NCBI RefSeq assembly: GCF_902686445.1
Contig: NC_062229.1
Coordinates: 2,815,003 to 2,879,002 of the forward strand
Reading direction: 5' to 3'
Source: Sciurus carolinensis
Lineage: Eukaryota > Chordata > Mammalia > Rodentia > Sciuridae
Length of the DNA: 64,000 bases
Positions within the stretch are counted from its first letter, which is position 1; each line of letters begins with the position of its first letter. The notes under the pieces were generated by a model. That model was not told the origin of the DNA. It was given only the letters and a program-made list of their open reading frames with translations, and made no database searches. Position numbers and translations under genes: made by a program. Positions 36,914 through 48,134 of the stretch are shown one piece after another.

Positions 36914-37121
36914 CAGGGTCTCTCCTCTTTGACAATGTAGACATTTGGGGCCAGGTCCTCCTCTGATCTGGGGCATCCAGGGCACTGCAGGGTGCTGAGC
37001 AGCATCCCTGGCCTTCACCCGCTTAAGCTGTTAGCTTGCCTGTCCCCCAAACAGGACAGCTACAGATGTCCCCAGACATTGCCTGGTGCCCCCTGGGCAG
37101 ACTCACCCCTGAGAAGCACTG
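36914..37121 (-). mobile_element. Near-complete MER5A-like hAT element
   Basis: Starts CAGGGTCTCTCCTC and ends CTGAGAAGCACTG, compatible with hAT terminal inverted repeats. The interior has TAGACATTTGGGGCCAGGTC, GAGCAGCATCCCTGGCCTTC and CCCAGACATTGCCTGGTGCC in MER5A order (inverted). It is non-coding. Confidence 0.75.
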
Positions 37122-37459
37122 ATTTACAATCACCACTTTATCAAGGCTATTAGCTCCCTTTTGCATTATTTTTTTCTCAGTTCCTTGTTTACCTTCAGTT
37201 TTATTTTTGATGTGTTGTTACATAGAAGGTTTTAAAATTTATTGCCACATTTTCCCCTTGCTTAAGGCTGCAGGTTTTTGACCTGCTTGCAGAGGAGCCT
37301 CCGCCCTGACGCTTAAAAACCATTGGCCCATGTCTTCCGTGTTGTACTTCTGTGGCTTTCATGAGGAGGTCCATTCTAGAAGTAGCGATTTGGGGTGAAA
37401 CTGTGTACCACCACCCATCTCCCGGCTGGTGTGGCTGGGTGGCTGTGGGCCTCCCCTTG

Positions 37460-37575
37460 TGTGAACCTCTGCTCCCTGGATGTTAGCTGTGTGACCTTGG
37501 GCAAGTTGCTTCACTGTCCTGTGCCTGGCTTTCCTCATCCGGGAAGTGGGTGTGATAATGCTGTTTCCAGGGGCT
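37460..37575 (+). repeat. MIR SINE
   Basis: GTTAGCTGTGTGACCTTGGG, CAAGTTGCTTCACTGTCCTG and TCCTCATCCGGGAAGTGGGT closely follow the MIR core and 3' segment. Confidence 0.8.
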
Positions 37576-38011
37576 GTTGGGCTGGCCTGTGCTGGCCTCT
37601 GGTCTCGTTGAGGGAACTCCTGGCCTGCACTTTGGAAGAGTGCTGAGGGGGTCAGGGCCCTTGTCTGGGCCACAGGGACCTGAGGGGCTTTGTTTCTGTC
37701 TGCCCGTGGCCCACCCAGACTTCCAGGTGCTCGCCAGAATCACAAGGCAGATCTGCAGATAAATGGAAAGAGTATTCTGTTAATGACTGTGGTTTTAAAT
37801 GGTTAATTTGGGGACATCAAAGCCCTGCCTGCGTGTATGGAGATGGGCTGTGCTGCTGCTGTGGGTGGGAGCCTGCTGGCCTCACCCACCCAGGATGCTG
37901 GTCTGCCTGGACCACGCACCTTGCCTGCCAAAGGTGCAGGCAGCGCAGCTCCATCCCAGCACGTGTGAGGGCCCAGAACCCCTAGGTGCCCTGGTTCTGC
38001 CCAAGAACTCC

Positions 38012-38100
38012 TTTTAATTTTATTTTTTGTGGTTCTGGGGATGGAACCCAGTACCCTCACATGCCGGGCACGTGCTCTACTGTTGAGCTAAATCCCCACC
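38012..38100 (-). repeat. ID-family SINE
   Basis: TTTTTTGTGGTTCTGGGGAT, GGAACCCAGTACCCTCACAT and CGTGCTCTACTGTTGAGCTA, inverted. Confidence 0.85.
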
Positions 38101-38109
38101 TAGCACTTC

Positions 38110-40290
38110 TGTTTTGTTTTATTTTAGCGTGGACAGGATTTTCGACTGACCAAGAAGTTGCCAGAACAGTAAGTCGCTGGGTCCCTTTGGTGCGGCCCCC
38201 CAGGTGGCAACTCTGGAGTGAGTCGCAGGCAGAGGCCCTTTTGCGCTAAATACTTGGGGGCCTGTTTCCCCAGCAGAATTCCCTTATCAAGTCGTCCAAG
38301 TCAGGACGTGGACCTGGGCGCAGTGCCGCTGCGTCGCCTGCAGACCCTGTCCTGGCTCTGCAGCAGCCTCTGCCAGTACCAGAGGAGATCTGGGACCCCA
38401 GGCCTCAAGCCACCCTTGCCGACTTCCGTTCAGTCTGGAACGTTCCTGAGCCTGTCCTTGGGTTTTGTGCCTGTGACTGCTTGAAGAGCACAGGTCCTGT
38501 ACGGGTGGACTGTCCCCGGGCCGCTATTGGTGACTCCTCTTGAGCAGATTTGGCAGGAAGTCACAGAGCCTGTGCTCACCTCTCTGCCTGGAGTCAGGAG
38601 GGGCCCACCGTGACAGTGGGTCCCATTTCTGTGACGTGCACCCTGGGCTTCTCTACCAGGCGATGCGATTTTGCCATCGCTGCCCACCCACTGCCTCGTG
38701 GGGACATGCAGAGCCCGTGAGAGCGCCTCCGTGCTGCCCGCCCTCTGCCCTCTGCCCCTGCACACCTGCCTGCCTTGCTCTGGATGCAGCCCAGGCGGCC
38801 CGGCCCTGAGCTATGGCCCCTGAGTCTGTCTTCTGTGTTATTTTGAGACAGGGCCTTGCAGTCGCAGAGCCAGCCTTGAACTGCGACGCCCCTCCTGGCT
38901 GGGCCTTGCTCAGGGGTGGCCTCCCCTGCGCTGGTGCACTTTCTGTTGGCCTCTGTGGAAGGAGCACGCCCCCGCTCCTGTTTCGCCCTGGGCGCGTGGG
39001 TTCCCTGTTGAGCGGGTCCTTGTCCACGGGTGTCATCCTTCTGGTGTTGATACAGCCCTAGACTGGGCCAGAGGGAGCCCAGCGAGCCGGTCGGTGCCCT
39101 TGCTCATGCCTGTTCTCAGCACTTCCCGACTTCCGGCTGGGGCTCCTGCCCATCCTGCGGCCTCCCTCCCTGGGGACCGACCTCTCCCCAGAGCCGGGTT
39201 CCGCCTGTGGAGAGTGCCATGCAGCGCCCGAGGTGTGGCGCCAGGCGTGCCCTTTGCAGCGCCGTGCCTGTCCTTCCGCCTCGGCAGAGCTGGGAGGCGA
39301 GGTGTGCACTCTGGCCACAGCCCCTGCCTGAGCTCTCCGTGTCCGTTTGTACTTCAGTCTGTCCACCTGCCCCCCTGCCCTGTCGTGACACCTCGCTTTC
39401 AGCCTGGGCCCCAGCCCAGCACCCGCCGCCCTCCTTTCCTTATTCGTGAGCCCCGGGCTGGCAGGGGACCCCGCAACCCCAGAGGCCACTCCGAGTTCTT
39501 CCACCTGCTCTCCAAGAGGTGGCTGTGGCTAAGCGGTGGCGCTTGCAGGCACCGTGGGTTAGTGGATAGAAGAGCGGTAGCGTCCGTCTAGGCTGGACCA
39601 GGAGACCTGGCTCTGAGACTGTCGTCCAGGGTCACCGGGTCGGCTGCACCGTGCCCAAAGTCAGGCTTGGCGGCTGGCTCGTTTGTGTTGGTATCAGGAC
39701 TGCCCTGCTCTGGCTGGTCTTTCTCCCATTGATTCCCGGGGACATAGAACTCCAGTCTCCTCAGGCGGGGGAGAGTCCCAGGGCCTGTGTCCCATCAGTC
39801 CTGCCTCGGCCTGGTCCTGTCGGGGCTCCGTCTGGCCATGGAGGTGTCCCGCTCCCGCTGCACTGTGTTGGCCAGCCTCGCTCCTGGGGGCATGAAGGTT
39901 GTGTCGCGGGTTCCGTTCACGGTGCCTGCCACCCCGTCTGGGCGCTGGGGAGCAGGAGCTCGGAGTTTGGCCAGCACTTCTGTGGGAACGCGAGGGGCGA
40001 GCACCTTGCGGTAGGAGAAGGGCCCTTCTCATGCCGCGTCTCTGAATTGCCTCTTTGTGCATCTGCCCATTTTTCTGTGGGATTTTCCATCTTTCCCCCT
40101 GACTTTTAAAGCTCCAGGACACCCCGGGAGATGAGCCCTATGTGGTATGCGTCGCAGACGTTCTCTCAGTCTGCTCTCGCGGTGCTCTTAATGCTCATAG
40201 AAAGGTCTCTTTCCCTCCCTCGCTCCCTCCTTCCTGATCTACACACACTCCTGACCGTTTTCTTTCCTTGTCTCTGGCATTGAGTCATTG
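38110..40290 (+). other. KDM4B intron 1 segment with one degenerate B1
   Basis: GC-rich intronic sequence. A degenerate inverted B1 scrap lies at about 38,828-38,905 (TTATTTTGAGACAGGGCCTT, CCAGCCTTGAACTGC). Nothing else was recognised. Confidence 0.55.
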
Positions 40291-40294
40291 TACC

Positions 40295-40490
40295 TAGACT
40301 GCTCCGTGTTGCCATAGCGATACCTGAGCCCTGGGTATTCCTGAGGAATAGAGGTTCACTTGGCTTTTGGTTCCAGGGGCTACAGGTCACCTCCCAAAGG
40401 CCCTGCCCCCAATGTCACCAGCATAGGACTTGGGTGATTAAGTTTCCAACACAGGAACTGTTGGGGACGCACCGAAACAGCAGTTTGGAG
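40295..40490 (+). mobile_element. ERVL-MaLR-like LTR fragment
   Basis: GTTGCCATAGCGATACCTGA near the start, CACCTCCCAAAGGCCCTGCC and GGTGATTAAGTTTCCAACAC later give the order of a MaLR LTR. No retroviral coding sequence is present. Confidence 0.55.
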
Positions 40491-40494
40491 GGTG

Positions 40495-42495
40495 GAGAAG
40501 GGGTTCTCCAGGGCTTTCTTCTGATGCCTGTTTGGTTTCCTCAGTTACTCAGATCCCTAATCTTTTTAGGATTCATCTTCCGAGTGGCATGAAGTAGGGA
40601 CATAATTGTTTCCATGTGACCACCCAGTTGTCCCAGTACCAAAGACCTGTCCTTACCTCAGTGCTTCAAGATGCTACCCTCGTCACCTGCCGAAGCTCTG
40701 AAAGTGTTTCCAGACTTGGTTTCTCTGCCGGTATGCCTGTTTCCACAGCTCTGCTAGGTGAGGAACCGGCTGCTGCCCAATCTGCTGCTGTTTGTGGTCG
40801 CTTTTTGTGCACTTTGATGCTGGAACCGACATGGCTCAGTTGGTAGACAGCATGTCCTGGGAGGCAGGCGTGCCGTCAGGGACCAGGAACGTGGTTGTGA
40901 GTTCTTTCAGATCCTCCAGTGCCAGGCCTTTGCCCTTCAACAGACCAGTAGCCCAACCTCCTGCCACCCTGTCACCCCTGCAGCCTCAAGCCTGTGGACC
41001 CCAGGGAGCCAGTGCTGCCTGCTAGCCAGTCGTCTCCCTGGCCCTCGCAGCCCCTCTGGCCCTGGTTTGCTGCCTCTGCGCTCCTGGTTTGCTGCAGCTG
41101 AGCCCCTAGCCCCCAGCTTCCCGGGTGCCGCCAGGACCCTGGGATGGGCCAGGTCTTTGTGACCCAGGTACCTGTGTGCCTAGACCTGGATCACCTAGGG
41201 GGGCAGGTGTGGGCAGGAGAGGATTGTTCGCATTCCCAGAATGAAGGGTGGATTAGCAGGTTGGCTGTCTGTCTGCTGCTCCCCTGGGCCGGGCCACCCT
41301 GCTGCACCCAGCTCCCTGCAGCCTCCTCCCACCCCTCGGTCCTGCCTGCTGTGTCCCTCCTGATGCCTACAGTCCCGTCCGTGCTCCTCTCTGCTCACGT
41401 GTCCCCATGGTGCTGCAGGTGGCGTGCTCTCCTTAGAGCAGACTCACTGTTCCCACAGGAGCTCGGCCTCACCGCCCACGTCTCCTGCTTCCGCACTTCC
41501 TGGCCTCACCCCTGCTCGGGTGTGGTGTGGTGTGGTAGCAGTGCCCTGCAGGGGCACCAGGACGATGAGCCAGGCCCCACATAAAGCAGTGAGGGACAGC
41601 AGGGCAGAGGGGCCTGACCAACTTCCACCAGAACAGTCCTGGGCACTTGAAGAGGCTGGACTCTGCCCCCACCACCCTCATGAGCAGCCCTCGCTGACCA
41701 CCACTTCCAGCCAAGACTCTGTCAGGGAGGACCTCCGTGTTCCCACTTGACCTGGCCCCCTGGTCACCTCCTGTCCAGAGGGCAGGTGCCTGGAGAAGGG
41801 CTGCGTGTCTGCCACACTGAGGGCTCCAGGGCTTGCTTGAGCCCCTGAGGCCAGGTGCTCTGCTAGCTTTGAGCCCTGAACCTGTGGCCCTGCAGCCTCT
41901 CCTCTGCCAGGAGTCTACCCAGAAGTGCGGGGGAGGGGGCGTGTGTCCTGTGGAGTGAGCGCTGGGGGCTCCCCTGGCCCTCGTCAGATTTCCTGGCTCA
42001 CTGGCTCTCCCAGAGGCCTGTGCGGGCTGCCTGTCCACCTGCTTGCTGTGTCTCTGGTGATTGGTGGGCCTTGGGAGGGGGTGTGGCATCTCGGGTAGTG
42101 TGTGGTCTCCACCTTTCTCTAGGCAGGCACCTGGCAGAGGCTCTGGCTTTCCAGCTGGTTCTGTGATCTCACTGGACTTGGCTGTCCCAGAGCCTCCTTG
42201 AGGCTGGGTGGGGAGGGGTTTCCCCAGTGAATGGAGGCTTAGAGTCCTCCTTGGCTTCAGAGCCAGGTTACTGCGCAGACCTGTGGGGCAGCAGCTTGTG
42301 CCGAGACCTGTGCGTGCCCCTCTTCACCTGGCCCTCCTGGACTGACGTGGGGAGCTGGGGCCAGGCTCGGGGCTGAGGAGAGGCTTCCGGAAGGCCAGGC
42401 TGGCTCACTCTGTGTGCTTCTGGCCTCCTTTCTACTCCTTGGTTGCAGTGCTATGGTGTTAGTGTCATTTCTTTTTTTGGAACTTGGAATTGCTT
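40495..42495 (+). other. KDM4B intron 1 segment, nothing recognised
   Basis: About 2 kb of intronic sequence, without confident repeats, RNA genes or conserved frames. Confidence 0.55.
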
Positions 42496-42499
42496 TAGT

Positions 42500-42622
42500 C
42501 CTTTTGTTTATTTATTTGTTATAAGTTGCTCAGGGCCTTGCTAAGTTGCTGAGGCTGGCTTTGAACTCGGGATCCTCTTGCCTCAGCCTCCAGAGCTGCT
42601 GGGATTCCAGGCGTGGCCTTGG
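42500..42622 (-). repeat. B1-type SINE
   Basis: GGGCCTTGCTAAGTTGCTGA, GGCTGGCTTTGAACTCGGGA and TGCTGGGATTCCAGGCGTGG, inverted. Confidence 0.85.
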
Positions 42623-42624
42623 CA

Positions 42625-42845
42625 TCTGTCGAGTTAATTTTTGAGTGTGCTGTGAGGATGTCCTGTATGGTTGTCCACTGGGCCCAGGACCTTTTGGTGG
42701 AAAGGCTGTTCTTTTTCCATTGAATGGTCTCGGCACCCTTGTTGAAAATCAACTGAGCTTAAATGTCTGGGTTTATCTCTGGACTCAGTTCCCATCCACT
42801 GGTCCCTCTCTGTTATTTAGGTGTGTCGCCTGAGTTACTTCATCT
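42625..42845 (-). mobile_element. L1 ORF2 fragment (antisense)
   Basis: AGGCTGTTCTTTTTCCATTG, then GGCACCCTTGTTGAAAATCA and GGGTTTATCTCTGGACTCAG match inverted L1 ORF2 in order. Confidence 0.7.
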
Positions 42846-43269
42846 CTAGGCTCGAGTGTGGAGACATCGAGGGAAAGTGATGTGGTTCTTGCATGTTTTG
42901 CACAAGGACACGAGGTCGCCTCTGGACTGTGGCCTTCCTAGCCGAGGGGCAGACGACCGTGCGCGTCCCCCACCTCCGGCGGAGCCATCGTGGCTCCTCT
43001 GTTGGACTTTGGAGTCAGTAGGATGTGAAGGGTTTGGCAGAATAAGCAGAGGCGTTCCCAGTGCGCAACGTTGGCGAGCCGTGTGGGACTCTGGTCCTTC
43101 CCTGTGTGGCTGAGCCTGAGTCCCGTGGCCTGGCTCCCAGCGGCTCCCGTGGGCTCCTGTGGGCAGGTGGCGGGCAGCCGCCCCTCCCCAGTACCGGGCA
43201 GTCCCAGCACCTCTCCTCTCCTGCTGGGACCTGTCCTGCTCTGGGCTTCAGAGGACGGATGAAGCCACA

Positions 43270-43470
43270 TTTTCTGAAAGTTTTATTTTGAAGTAATTTT
43301 AGACTTACAGAAATGTCACAAAGGTAGTGCAGAGAGTTCCCATGTCCCTTTCATTCCGTGTCCCTCCTGTCAGCAGCTTACATAACCACACAGAAAGTGC
43401 CAAACTGGCGAGTTCCCGAGTGACACTGGTCACCAGGTGCAACTTCCGTCAGGCTTCCCGGGACCGGATC
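43270..43470. repeat. Ancient L1-like fragment
   Basis: GTTTTATTTTGAAGTAATTT, AGTGCAGAGAGTTCCCATGT and TCAGCAGCTTACATAACCAC suggest an old L1-type repeat. Divergence prevents a subfamily call. A short ID-like scrap follows at about 43,562-43,620. Confidence 0.45.
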
Positions 43471-43624
43471 CCCCTCCCCCAGTCCCTTTCCTGGATCTGA
43501 CCCCATTCTTCCCAGCCTCCCGGGCTGGGCCAGTACCTTAACTTTCTTTCATGACCTTGACGCTTTGCTCTGGTGCTGGGGATGGAGCCCAGGGTCTCAA
43601 GTGCCCTGCCACTGACCACACGCT

Positions 43625-46600
43625 GGCCTGGCTTTGGCCTCCCAGAGGGCACTGGGCAGAGCTGCTGTGCACGGCTCCCTCTGGCTGAGGTGCATCCCCC
43701 GAGAGCCTGGCTTAGGGAGGAGGGGAGGGCAGAGGTGACGTGCAGGGGTCAGGAGGCACGTCGTGCCCCTGCTGCTCGTTACTGGTGATGTTGACCTTCG
43801 CCCTTGGCCCGGGGGCATCCCCTGCGTTTCTCCAGTGCACAACTGCTCACGTTCTCTTTGTGACTTTAAAGCTGTGCAGATACCCCACTCTGCAGGTGTT
43901 GCCCGTTGACTTCCTGCACTCCTGGTCACCGTGCCCTCGGTGACTTCCGTTACCCCCCTGCTTGGCAGCGGAGTCAGGAGCCTTTGGAGAGGAGAGCCGC
44001 CCTCCTGCCCCGGTCGCTGAGTCTGCTGCAGGTGTTTCGTAGGTACAGGCTTCTGAGTGTTCATTCCACAGGCTCTGGTCCATTCTGTCATTCTTTGGTT
44101 GTGCAGGTGGCCTCACGGGACCTGCTTCTCCTGTCCTTCTGCAAGCCCACTAGTCCTGAGCCCATCCCTCCTCTCTGGCTCACCTTGTCTCTTCCGGGCC
44201 CCAATTCTGGAGTTGGCCGCACCTCTTCCCAGGACTCCGGAATAAGCCTTGGAAACCATGACCTGGGGCTGGTGTCACTGCCCAGGCCCTGCTCAGCTGG
44301 CAGAGCTTGGAGTAGGGATGCCACCTGTGATTGGCGTGTGACTCTTCTGTGTTTCCGGGTGTGAGCTCATGTAATGGGGTGCAGAGTGTTGAAGTTGTTG
44401 GGTCCTCTGGGCTTCGCAGCCTGCATGGGGTACACAGAGTCCTGTTGGGTTATAGGCATGGGTGGAGGCAGGAAATGGCTTGTCCTTTTGAGGGTGGCTT
44501 TAGGCTGGTGACCCTGGAAGAAGTGGGCGGGTTGGACGCGGAGCATCCTGGTCAGTGGCTGAGGCCTTCCCTTTTGGCCCAAGGCTGCCCGCTTAACCCT
44601 CTGCCTCTCAGGACGGCACCAGGCTCTGGAGCAAGAGGTGGTGTTTGGTCTGGTGTGGACACAGTCAGGCTGAGAGTCAGCCCTGGGCGGCTGAGGTGAC
44701 TGGCAGTCTGAGAGCTTGGATTGGGGGTGGGTCCTTGAGGTCCCCAGAGATGGCGTCTGTAGGTGGCAGGCCCACAGCATGATGGTACTGCTGGCTCTTT
44801 ACCTGTTTCCTGCTGCGCGTTTGTCCCTGGCCAGCACGGGCCTTGCCTGCCCAGGGTCTGGCCTGGCGGCACGTGCAGACAGCCCCGCTGCGTGGCGGCG
44901 GTCGTGCCTTGCTGGGCGTTGTGCCTGGTGCCCAGCTCCCTGCGGGCTCTGCACTGCCGCAGCCAGGCTGCCCTTGCCAGTGCTATTCTTAGTGCCCCAG
45001 ATTCGCCCAAAACTCACAGCGAGGTCAGCAGCCCACGGGCAGCAGGATGCAGCAGGCCTAGCTGACCTGGGCCTTTTTACGTAGCAGGTGTGCTTTCTGG
45101 AACGGGGACATTGGGCAGAGAGCCTGAGTTCCCAAACCCGCCCTTCCCGCTGTCCCGAGGTCTTCACTGCAGTCTACACATCACCCAGGTTCCTGCCTTC
45201 CTGATGTCTGCTTTCTGTCCCAGACACACAGGCCCCGTGGCATCAGCCGACCCCTCTCCACAGACTTCGCGTACCCCAGGCGCTCTGAGGAGGGCTCCTT
45301 GGTGGATGGTGGGTGGCCCTTGCCTGGGGTCTGTCCGAGGTTCTTCTGTGGCTGGGTTGGGGCGGTGTGGAGGCAAAGAGCCTCTTCCCAGTGTGCTGTG
45401 CAGGCCCCGCACTGTCTGTGGGATCGGTCTCACCCTGGGCACTTGGCTGAAGGGGTCCTGGTCAGGAGCCTGCAGCCTGGGCAGCCTCTCCCCAGTCTCT
45501 GCACGCAAGCAGAGCCTGTAGCTGTGTCTGGGGCCAGGCCTCGGTATCCCAAATACTCCAGAGTGGCCACTGGCCAGCTGTGGGGGCCCTCATATCCAAG
45601 GAGCAGAGGAGGTGGCTGGCCTGGTCCTTCGCCCATTGTGGATGGGTCAGCATGAACAGTGGCCTGGGCTTGGGCTGGGCCCTGAGAACTGGGCTGCACC
45701 TCGGCCTTGAAACTGCCAGCCTCCCAGTGTGGAGTTGGCATCTTTGCCCCCAGAGAGCAAGTGCAGGGTGCCCATGGTCTTGGCCTCTGGGCCCGTTCAG
45801 AGCCCGCGCTGGCGGCTGCGGGTTGCAGGGTCTCTGTCAGCCTTTGTTATTAAGACTCCTGGTGAGTCAGAGCGTGTGGGGGCTTGACCTGGCCAGGCCC
45901 CGGGACGAGCATCCCTGTGGAAGCTCAGGCCCACCGAGGAGACCTTGGAGTCTCAGGAGTTGGGCAGGAGTTGGCGTCAGTGAAGCAACGAGGAAAGAGA
46001 GGACAGTGGAGCCCAGGGGCCCCGAGTGTGACCGAGGGTCCTGTCCTGCCTGCAGTTGGCCCCTGCTGGAGAGCCCTGGCTGCCCTGCCCTTTCTCTGCT
46101 CTCAGTGGCTTTCCTCCTGTCCTTGCGCAGCAGAGCGGCTGTGGCGCCTCACGGAGGCCAGATTGTAGTGCCCTCTGTGCTCGAGGGTTGCAGGCATTGG
46201 GTCAGGAGCTAGCCTGTGGGCAGGGGCTGCGGGCACGCACTCGCACCCCTGAGCTGCGGCCGTCAGCTGGGGCGGGTGGACCTGGTGCTCTGTGCATTTT
46301 GGGAGCTCAGCACTCCCTGCGGGTGCCAAGCGGAGGAGTCCTGCTGACTTCTGGAGCGCCCGTTGCCCCACAGCCTCCCTGGAAGGTTCAATCGATCAGC
46401 GGGGCCTGGTCCCCTCCTCCCGGACGGCGTGTGTGGGCTGCACACTGAGGGAGGAGGTGGTGACCCGCCTGGTTCTGACCCCTGTGATGTCTGGGGTCAA
46501 GTCGTCCCTTGGGGCAGAGGTGGCTCTGGGTGTTTCTTCGGGAAGTCTGTGGTGTGCTCCTGCCCTTCGGCATCTGAACGCTTGTCCTCCCTCCTGGGAA

Positions 46601-47520
46601 CACTGCCCCTCGAGCTGTGGTGCAGGGATCACTCGCGGGGCGCTGGCCTGTCTCGTGTTGGCACCGGGTGGGGGCCAACCGCGAGGGGCTACGAGGTTCA
46701 CTGAGCCGCGCTGCCCAGTGCTCAGCTTCCTGCTGGGGTCCAGTGCCACGCAGCCCCCTGTCCAAGGCCCGTAGCTAGTCAGGCCCACATGGCTAGACTG
46801 GGGGCCTGCGTGTCCATGTGGAGGCCTTCTCTTGCCACCGCTTGGGAACTGAAGGCGGCCCTGGAACTCCGCGTCCTCCTTGTTGGAGATGAAGCTAACC
46901 AAGAGGCTGCAGGCACCTGTGTCGGGCGGACCAAGCCGGGCCCGCAGCCGTGCCTTTCCTTTACTTAACGGTGATGGCAGCAGATGGGTGATGGCCCAGG
47001 ACTCTGGTCTGCGGACCTGAACCTGCTTCCTGCCAGGTGAAGCCCGCAGACCCGACTGGGGGGCACTGTGCTGGCTGTGCAGGGGCTGCTGGCCCCAGAC
47101 CACCCTGTGCCCTGCCCTCGAGCTCCGACTTTGCCCCAGGACAGCCGCTGCCTTCAGGCGCGGCTCTTGGCGTGGAATCAGCGCGGCAGGACTTGGTAGC
47201 AGGCCTGAGGCTTTGGGTGCCATCCCCGGCAGCAGAAAAGCGACCAAAGAAGGAGGGGTGCAGCTTGTGCTGTGAGCTGTGAGTGCGGCCCCGCAGGATG
47301 CTGCCGCTGGTTTGCTCCAGCACCCCTTGCCCTGCCTTTCCGTCTGGAAACCAAGCGTAGTCGCCATGAAAACCGTAGGGGCGTGGCAGAGGTGTGGACG
47401 CCCTGGGTCCCTCTCCAGAGCTCTGCCTGTCAGGGCTTCGCAATCGAGGTCCTCAGGACGACAACCGGTCTGCTGTGGCTTGGCAAAATGGGCTGCCTTG
47501 GACTTTGTAGAAGTGGATTT
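43625..47520 (+). other. KDM4B intron 1 segment, nothing recognised
   Basis: About 3.9 kb of GC-rich intronic sequence. The longest open frame (minus strand, 46,396-47,367, 323 codons) has no recognisable domain and biased Ser/Pro/Arg composition typical of GC-rich non-coding frames. Confidence 0.6.
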
Positions 47521-47524
47521 TTAG

Positions 47525-48130
47525 ATTTTTAGTGACCTTCACATAGCATTTACCTTTTAATATGTGTAACCAGGTAGGTTTTAGTGCGTTTGCAGCGTAG
47601 TGCAACCATCACCCCAGAAGCAATCCTGTGCCTGTGAAGTCACTCCCGTCCCTCCACAGCCCTGGACCCAAGGGTCCACATCCGTCTCTGGACTGTCCTG
47701 TCCTGGTGGCTCCTGTCTCTGGGTCACGTGCTGTGGACTGTGCATCTGTTTCACTGAGCACGAGGTGCCCGTCCGTCCACGTGGCTGCTGTGCCAGAGCC
47801 CAGCTCCCCTTCCCAGCACGTGGTGCTCGATGTGCCCCTCCTCCCTCGGCGGGCATCTCACCGTTCCTGCGTTCCTGCGGTGGTGTGGCGGACATGCAGC
47901 CATGCACAGTGGGGCCGTTTCTGGTCACGCAGCACTCGACTCTCAGGCACGCGGCTAGGAGCGGAGCTCAGGGTCACGTGTCACTGCAGCCTTTAGGGCA
48001 TTCCTGGCGGAGTCCCTGTGGCTGCACCACTTTACATCCCCTCCAGCTCGCTGAGGGTCACCCTTAGTTTTAGGAGGTATCTCAGAACACTGAGCCCCTT
48101 CTCCTTCCTGAGGTGCAAGGCTGCCACTGG
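47525..48130 (-). mobile_element. Old L1 3'-end fragment (antisense)
   Basis: GTAGTGCAACCATCACCCCA, GTGGCTGCACCACTTTACAT and CCCCTCCAGC at the end, with TGTTTCACTGAGCACGAGGT between, follow the inverted old-L1 3' region in order. It has strong GC drift. Confidence 0.6.
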
Positions 48131-48134
48131 TCAA

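Noticed and set aside
40833..40900. Possible tRNA-like segment (GGCTCAGTTGGTAGACAGCA)
   Set aside because: Only the A-box-like half is present and no B box follows at the right distance. It is probably chance or a decayed SINE.
46396..47367. 323-codon minus-strand open frame in KDM4B intron 1
   Set aside because: No domain, no splice or promoter context, and overlapping open frames exist on both strands. It is best explained by base composition.
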